Below, piece by piece: positions 60,507 to 64,000 of a stretch of 64,000 nt of DNA. Source of the stretch: Calliphora vicina. Taxonomy: Eukaryota > Arthropoda > Insecta > Diptera > Calliphoridae. The position numbers and the translations under genes were made by a program. The stretch's first letter is position 1; each line of letters starts with the position of its first letter. Location of the stretch: positions 131,764,226-131,828,225 of the forward strand of contig NC_088780.1 in NCBI RefSeq assembly GCF_958450345.1, read 5' to 3'. The notes beneath the pieces are model-generated. The model saw only the letters and a list, made by a program, of their open reading frames with translations. It was not told where the DNA came from and did not search any database.

Positions 60507-60951
60507 TCTTCTAATATATAAAAATCTAGTGTTAGAACTCCTCCGAAACGGCTCAACCAATATTTACGACATTTTGTATGTATGTTTGGTAGGTATGAGA
60601 ATAGGTCATAAAGTATATTTCATAGTGCTAGGTCATTAGGGGGTCCCTATCCAGAAAAATTGTTTCCATTTTTTTGCCAAAAACTTTTTTCGCATTTATT
60701 TTATTTGGAATCAAAAAATACATATAACCCCAAATTTACACACTTTTTAATCGCGATTTAATTATTTTTATATTAGCAAAATATCTAAATAATTCAAACA
60801 GAACGAAAAGGCTCTACCGATTTTTATTAAATTATGTGTATATAATTGGTAATTATGAGAATTGGTCGTGGAGTATATTTCATACCGCTGGAACCAAAAT
60901 ATTCACTAGAAATAATTTGTATGGCAGAACAACGTTTGCCGAGACAGCTAG
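60507..60951 (+). mobile_element. Non-autonomous Helitron of a widespread insect type
   Basis: TCTTCTAATATATAAAAATC, then ACTCCTCCGAAACGGCTCAA, ATGAGAATAGGTCATAAAGT, and the end ATGGCAGAACAACGTTTGCC then GAGACAGCTAG before T. These ends and the CCGAAACGGCT block match, from memory, Helitrons reported across insects as horizontally transferred. The start could instead be the TC at 60504. No Rep/helicase. Confidence 0.8.
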
Positions 60952-62177
60952 TATTTTATAAAAATCGTTATACTTTTTATGATCTAATGAAATTTTAAGG
61001 AGTATCCCTGAAGGAAAGGGAACAGACACCGAACTGGCCTCGTTATGGGTTCATGGGGGATAGGGCGATTTTTAGTTCTAACACATTATATGAAATAAAC
61101 TTGTCTCTTTAACATGTCACACCGTAATATAAATATTCCAAAAGCACTTATTCTGTTTGGATATTATAATACTGGTCACAAAGTAAAAACTAATTGATTA
61201 TATTATTTCCCAGATTTGTTAAAAAACAACTCATTGATAATTTAATAAGTGAAGTGATAAGTGCATCTGAAAAAATTAACACAAATTTCCCGCAAGGATT
61301 ATATAAAATTTATTTTAAAATTCGGAAAATGTTTATAGTTATAGTTTATGAACTTCTAAATCATTGTTGCCTAAATATTTCCACAGACTCAAAAGAGTTC
61401 TGAAATGTCAAAGTTGTCATTCGAATAATCGTGGAAAAAAAATATTTTTTATTCGAATGAAGGAAATTTTTAAGTTTAGAATAAAAAACATTGTACAACA
61501 CCAAAAAAAAAAATACGAGATCCGACCAATAAATTTTGATAGAGGAGACAAAAAAAGACACGTGTATCGGCGTTTTGAAAGTTTACATCTGAATTTCATT
61601 TGAGGGCGGGTTAAAGTTTCCCAACTCTGGGAAAAATAATATTCCGGTTTAAAAATAATATTTGAGTTGCTTTTTACTGTTAAAACTATTGTGAAAAAAA
61701 TGCGTTGTATTTTCTTCTCTTATTATTAAGGATCCATAACTCATTTTTTTTCAAAATTATATTCTGGACTTTTTATACTTTCTGAGTTTTTAGATCAAAA
61801 TCATTATCATTTGTCAATCAATTAATACCTACAAATTAATGCGAATAACTTCATAACTATATAAAACTTTATATTATTATATTAATCATATTTGTAACTT
61901 TGAATATTATTAAAATTTTTGAATGTATGAACTCATTTTGCTGGATCTACATTATTCAAATTGCTTGCTGCAAGTAAATTCAATGTCCCCTCACCACTAC
62001 CACTGGCTGGGTCAAATAATGTTGTGCCAAATTGTTTGATTGGTGATGAAGCGTACCCACTCAAAACGAATTTTTTAATGGGCGTCTTTCAACGGCAAGA
62101 AAATGCATTGAATGTACATTTGGAATATAAAAAAAAGTAGCAACAAAACCAAAAACTGCAATTAATTTAATAAAATG
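60952..62177. other. Intronic stretch with an unclassified repeat
   Basis: About 61520-61640 (GATCCGACCAATAAATTTTG, GTTTCCCAACTCTGG) resembles 31530-31600, so this is a repeat of unknown class. The overlapping frame 61364-61603 has a CQSCHSNNRG piece that may be a decayed transposon protein; not recognised. Confidence 0.4.
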
Positions 62178-62310
62178 TGAGCGGCGCCGCTTAGCCGCTC
62201 AGAAATGATGCTCACATGCCGCTCATTACATGGACACTTCAGTAGTATTACATATGTTTTATTTTTTGACGCTCACCGGTCTGATGCTCGCCGCTACACT
62301 CATCGCGTGG
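62178..62310. repeat. GC-rich island with repeated GAGCG/CGCTC words and a hairpin
   Basis: TGAGCGGC-GCCGCTTA-GCCGCTCA at 62178-62201 forms an 8-bp stem. CGCTCA or GCTCAC words then recur at about 62209, 62219, 62270 and 62286. It stands out against the AT-rich surroundings. Such arrays resemble subterminal repeats of hAT transposons, but no ends were found. Confidence 0.5.
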
Positions 62311-62592
62311 CTTCGGCCTTATAACAGCTTACTTTTGGGACATCGCGAACAAAAATAAGTACTTTTCCAGTAGAATATATATATCCAATATGTTCCCCAT
62401 ATCAGTGACTTTTTCAATGGAAACTCATTTCAATGTAAAAATATCGCGATTTGAAAATTGAAAAATTTGTTAAAATTGTCTAAAATTATATACACAAAAT
62501 TGCCCAGAACTTTGAAACTACTCTAACCAGCATACTTTTTCCATTTTAAAGTCAAATATATTGTCCTTTAACGAAATTGTTTAATTCCAAAA

Positions 62593-63168
62593 GGCTAAGT
62601 AAAAGAGCAAAAACATTTTTCTTTTAAAATTTCAATAATTTATATTTTTGAGTGATTTTCGGAAGTGGGCCAATTGGGAGTTATGACCAATTATGGACCG
62701 ATCACCGAAATTGTGTGATTTATGTCTGTATGAAAGTTAACTATGTTGAATGTTGTGTGTATACCAACATTTTTAAGCGATTTATGCACGTTAAAGTGAT
62801 TTTCGGAAGCGGGAATGACTAATTATGGACCGATCATAAAAAAATTTGGTGACATCAAATGTGTGTATATAAAACTTATTTGGAGCAGAATTAGTGTAGA
62901 TACATATTTAAATTAAACATTTATAACCGATAAAGTCCAATTTCGGAAGGACATTTGTATGGGGGCTAGGTGAAATAATGGACGGATTTCAGCCAGTTTC
63001 AATAGGCTTGGTCCTTGGGCCGAAAAAATAATATGTACCAAATTTTATCGAAATATCTTCAAAATTGCGACCTGTACTCTGCGCACAAGGTTTACATGGA
63101 CAGCCAGCCAGCCAGCCAGCCAGACGGACGCACACCGTTTAATCGACTCAGAATGTGATTCTAAAGGT
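62593..63168 (+). mobile_element. Family B mini-me-like element without nested insertion
   Basis: Runs from CTAAGTAAAAGAGCAAAAAC to GTGATTCTAAAGGTAG, lacking both terminal hairpin blocks. Contains the (CAGC)n run at 63100-63123 followed by AGACGGACG. It serves as the unbroken reference for copies at 39142 and 55828. The antisense frame at 63045-63239 is a shadow. Confidence 0.8.
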
Positions 63169-64000
63169 AGGTTCACACATGACAAGTAGTGGACAGTAGT
63201 TCTCTTATTAATATTTGTATCTTTAATCAACAGTAACAAACAGATTATGATGTCGATGTATAAATAAATTTATATTTATTTAATGTATTGCTATATAATT
63301 ATATTTAGAGCCAGTATAAATGAAAACTTTACAGAAAAACACTACGTAAATGAAAAGTTTACAAAGGAATTTCTAAGTTTAGATAAATGCATTTAACTAA
63401 ACAGTTAAATAACAAACCTTTAAATAAAAACAAATAATAATGTATAAATATATCATGTATAACATTTCTTGTTGGTTTTAATAATCAAATCCCTTTGACA
63501 ATACCACAAGAATTCAAAGAATGTTAGGGAAAGGACCCACAATATATTATTCTCCATCACTAACATTACTACAAATTACAAAAGTTTTAACATAAATATT
63601 CTAGAATATTTTGCCTGAATAGGTCACCCTTACATTGCAGAGTATTCAAAGAAAATTTAATTGAAATTCATAATAATGTCGTTACATTTATGTCTTTTTA
63701 GATCGTTATCGAACAAAATTATGACCAAATGCAAATGTTTATAATAATTTTGTGTTATAAATAAACAGAAAGGACTTGAATAATGCTAAGTATATGAAAA
63801 CTATGAGTATTCATTGAATACCTGTGGCCATAATGTTAACTAATAAATTAAAACGAAACTTAAACTGGGTTAAATGAAAAAAAAAAGAAATTATTGTGAG
63901 TATTAGGAATGTTTGTACAAGAAATCTAAACAAATAAACTTACTGCGGTATTTATACACAAAAATTTATTAGATTTTATACCCAGTAAACACAGTAATAG
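63169..64000. other. AT-rich end of window without recognised feature
   Basis: No gene, repeat or RNA recognised up to the window end. Confidence 0.5.

Larger units (their letters stand above)
9438..64000 (+). other. Presumed giant first intron, filled with mobile elements
   Basis: From the donor at 9438 to the window end no frame shows convincing coding character and no other gene start is supported. The reading as intron of the glutamine-rich gene is inference: the gene could have a closer next exon too short to see. Entries below list what the interval holds. Confidence 0.5.

Overview
The window looks like nuclear DNA from a higher fly, probably a calyptrate (blow fly or house fly type). 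It is very AT-rich, the one firmly identified gene is nearly identical at protein level to Drosophila myosin alkali light chain, and the repeats are mostly fly-type DNA transposons. The species assignment is inference. No rRNA, tRNA, CRISPR array, bacterial operon or retroviral gene was seen.

Only two genes are supported, both on the + strand. Mlc1 (positions 92 to about 3700) enters the window at its second exon, because the ATG exon lies upstream. It has a 28-nt exon, a main exon, an alternatively used penultimate exon with its own stop, and a last exon. Either 3' choice gives a 155-residue protein. After about 4.5 kb with transposon remnants, a second gene starts with a glutamine-rich first coding exon (9095-9437) that ends at a splice donor. 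No continuation is recognisable in the remaining 54.5 kb, so that stretch is read as a giant first intron. The N-terminus and the Mlc1 neighbourhood suggest tau, but this is tentative.

The presumed intron is mostly mobile-element debris, often nested: a 2.36-kb palindrome (15652-18007) with a hAT MITE in one arm; two related foldback elements (22741-25307 and 39333-41326) built of inverted arrays of roughly 180-bp units; two Helitron-like elements; two hAT remnants with ATTCGAATAAT-type repeats; three broken mariner copies; Tc1-like remnants; a Transib-like MITE with a CACAGTG terminus; many (GTCY)n-containing mini-me/DINE-like elements of at least three families; a 31-bp minisatellite; and several small TA-flanked MITEs. 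All transposase genes seen are broken.

If the second gene is transcribed through this region, its nascent RNA would contain at least three long inverted repeats that could fold into double-stranded RNA. Sites worth testing for regulatory function are a CTCF-like site upstream of the second gene, a cluster of AACCGGTT (Grainyhead-like) motifs, an AC-rich tract before the regulated Mlc1 exon, and a GC-rich island near 62.2 kb.
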